Shown: positions 63,059 to 64,000 of the stretch, piece after piece
Position numbering within the stretch: position 1 is the stretch's first letter
How the letters are laid out: the number at the start of each line of letters is the position of its first letter
Source: Psychrobacter aquimaris
GTDB lineage: Bacteria > Pseudomonadota > Gammaproteobacteria > Pseudomonadales > Moraxellaceae
Assembly (NCBI RefSeq): GCF_016107525.1
Contig: NZ_JABASR010000005.1
Location: forward strand, 124,001-188,000
Direction of reading: 5' to 3'
DNA: 64,000 bases
Notes under the pieces: generated by a model
Database searches by the model: none
What the model was told of the DNA's origin: nothing
The model's input: only the letters and a program-made list of their open reading frames with translations
Position numbers and translations under genes: made by a program

Positions 63059-64000
63059 CTAACTGGGCTGCTGCTCTCGCCACTCAATCAATGCTTTCAC
63101 ATCATTATGGATGCCTGTTTTTAATGCTTCTAAGCCATCATAATGTCGTTCACCATGTAAATAATGCAAAAAACGAACCTGTAAAGTTAATCCATATAAA
63201 TCAGCATTTAATTCTGGGAAGTGCACTTCCAGCCGCCAATCGTGTTGTTTGTTGACAGAGGGTCTAGTGCCGATATTGGCTGTCCCAAATAGGCTGTTTG
63301 AACGTAATCCTGAGATACCTGATTTGCCATCTATAGCAAGTGCCGTTAAGCCATCAGCAATCACTTGCCCATCATCGTCAAGGCTGACGACATCAACAGC
63401 AAATATACCATGCAGGGCAGGTTTTAAACGCTGTAGGTCAATATTCGCAGTAGGGAAATCCATGGTGCGACCAATTTTATCGCCACCAACGACCAACCCT
63501 GTAATCGCGTAATCGCGACCAAGTAGCGCATTAGCTGCGTGAATATTACCAGCCAATAGTAAGTCACGAATGCGAGTAGAGCTGATACGTGCCGCTTTAC
63601 CGCTATCATCGATGACGGTATGTAGATTGGTCACATCTAAGCCATAATTCCGCAAAAACTGACTGTCGCCAGTACGATCATGACCAAATTTAAAGTCATC
63701 ACCCAATACTAAAGCTTTGACATTTAAGCGTAGGGCTAAAAGATCCGCAAATGCTTGGGCTGATAGCGAGCGAAATTCCTCATCAAATCCTGCCACAATC
63801 AAGGTCTCAACGCCATACTCTGCTAATAAGGCTTGTTTTTCAGCGAGATTGGTGAGGCGAGCAGGTGCAGTGGCTGGCGCAAAAAATTCACGAGGCTGTG
63901 GCTCAAATATCATGACAGCAGAACCAAGATTTTGTGCATGGGCAATATCACGGACTTGTTTAAGCATCGCTTGATGACCAAGATGGACACCATCGAAGTT
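63059..64000 (-). CDS. ribF: Bifunctional riboflavin kinase/FAD synthetase RibF, N-terminus outside window
   Basis: RibF converts riboflavin to FMN and FAD. The frame stays open to the window edge, where NFDGVHLGHQ (the nucleotidyltransferase HxGH motif) is visible, so only the first 15 or so codons are missing. The FAD synthetase domain includes SSTRIRDLL and the flavokinase domain GDKIGRTMDFPTANI (PTAN motif) and the late LEVHFPELNADLYG. It is usually upstream of ileS and lspA. Confidence 0.95.
   Translation of the reverse strand, partial: NFDGVHLGHQAMLKQVRDIAHAQNLGSAVMIFEPQPREFFAPATAPARLTNLAEKQALLAEYGVETLIVAGFDEEFRSLSAQAFADLLALRLNVKALVLGDDFKFGHDRTGDSQFLRNYGLDVTNLHTVIDDSGKAARISSTRIRDLLLAGNIHAANALLGRDYAITGLVVGGDKIGRTMDFPTANIDLQRLKPALHGIFAVDVVSLDDDGQVIADGLTALAIDGKSGISGLRSNSLFGTANIGTRPSVNKQHDWRLEVHFPELNADLYGLTLQVRFLHYLHGERHYDGLEALKTGIHNDVKALIEWREQQPS

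Noticed and set aside
1..64000. CRISPR arrays, prophage, insertion sequences, integrases
   Set aside because: No transposase, integrase, phage structural gene or regularly spaced repeat was found on either strand.

Overview
The window looks like a stretch of chromosome from a Psychrobacter-like member of the Moraxellaceae (Gammaproteobacteria). I infer this from the AT-leaning composition, very AT-rich spacers, the character of the housekeeping proteins (MinCDE, GlyQS, MiaB, Mdh, OxyR/AhpCF, RtcB) and the Moraxellaceae-like imelysin, NadR/PnuC and DUF2789 genes. No database search was possible, so the genus is a judgement. Nothing indicates a phage or plasmid. Genes run on both strands in short operons, many closed by clear rho-independent hairpins.

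Layout. 1-5.5 kb: the end of a cytochrome b561, then minE, minD and minC (minus strand, with an unusual 0.45 kb gap between minC and minD), a membrane protein with voltage-sensor-like segments, and a PlsC-type acyltransferase. 5.8-13.9 kb: an OmpA-like lipoprotein, then an iron-linked group behind a near-ideal Fur box (imelysin, di-haem DUF1111 protein, second imelysin, DUF1513 protein, YgjP-type metallopeptidase). 14-19.6 kb: a TPMT-like methyltransferase, an HD protein, and a peroxide-defence block (oxyR divergent from ahpC, with ahpF about 0.9 kb further on). 19.7-25.9 kb: a GST and what reads as a sulfide/persulfide-handling island (two DUF442 proteins, SulP transporter, BigR/SqrR-like ArsR repressor, persulfide dioxygenase-like hydrolase, DUF2892 protein, TrxC). 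26-31.8 kb: lipoprotein, SirB, BolA, M48 protease, tRNA-Gly(GCC), NhaC antiporter, SDR.

32-35.1 kb holds the most interesting locus. A four-gene plus-strand cluster encodes a roadblock/LC7-like protein, a BLUF blue-light photoreceptor with an uncharacterised C-terminal domain, a small MglA/Arf-like GTPase and a second roadblock/LC7-like protein. It sits between a decayed amidohydrolase gene and a LysR gene. The arrangement suggests light input feeding a small-GTPase polarity or signalling switch.

35.3-42.8 kb: a LysR regulator, a DoxX remnant, a DUF1275 protein, two pirins and a nitroreductase, then an Mpo1-like protein and the NAD-salvage pair pnuC/nadR. 43.3-51.5 kb: PspC, a candidate small RNA or leader, glyQS, a small Cys-rich membrane protein, zapA with a coiled-coil partner gene, ygfB, a deaminase and argE. 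51.6-64 kb: LysE, a 0.75 kb AT-rich gap with one plausible small ORF, rtcB followed by a MITE-like element, an SDR, miaB, a Slt-type lytic transglycosylase, a divergent RNase T2-fold protein, mdh, a DUF2789 protein and the start of ribF, which runs off the end.
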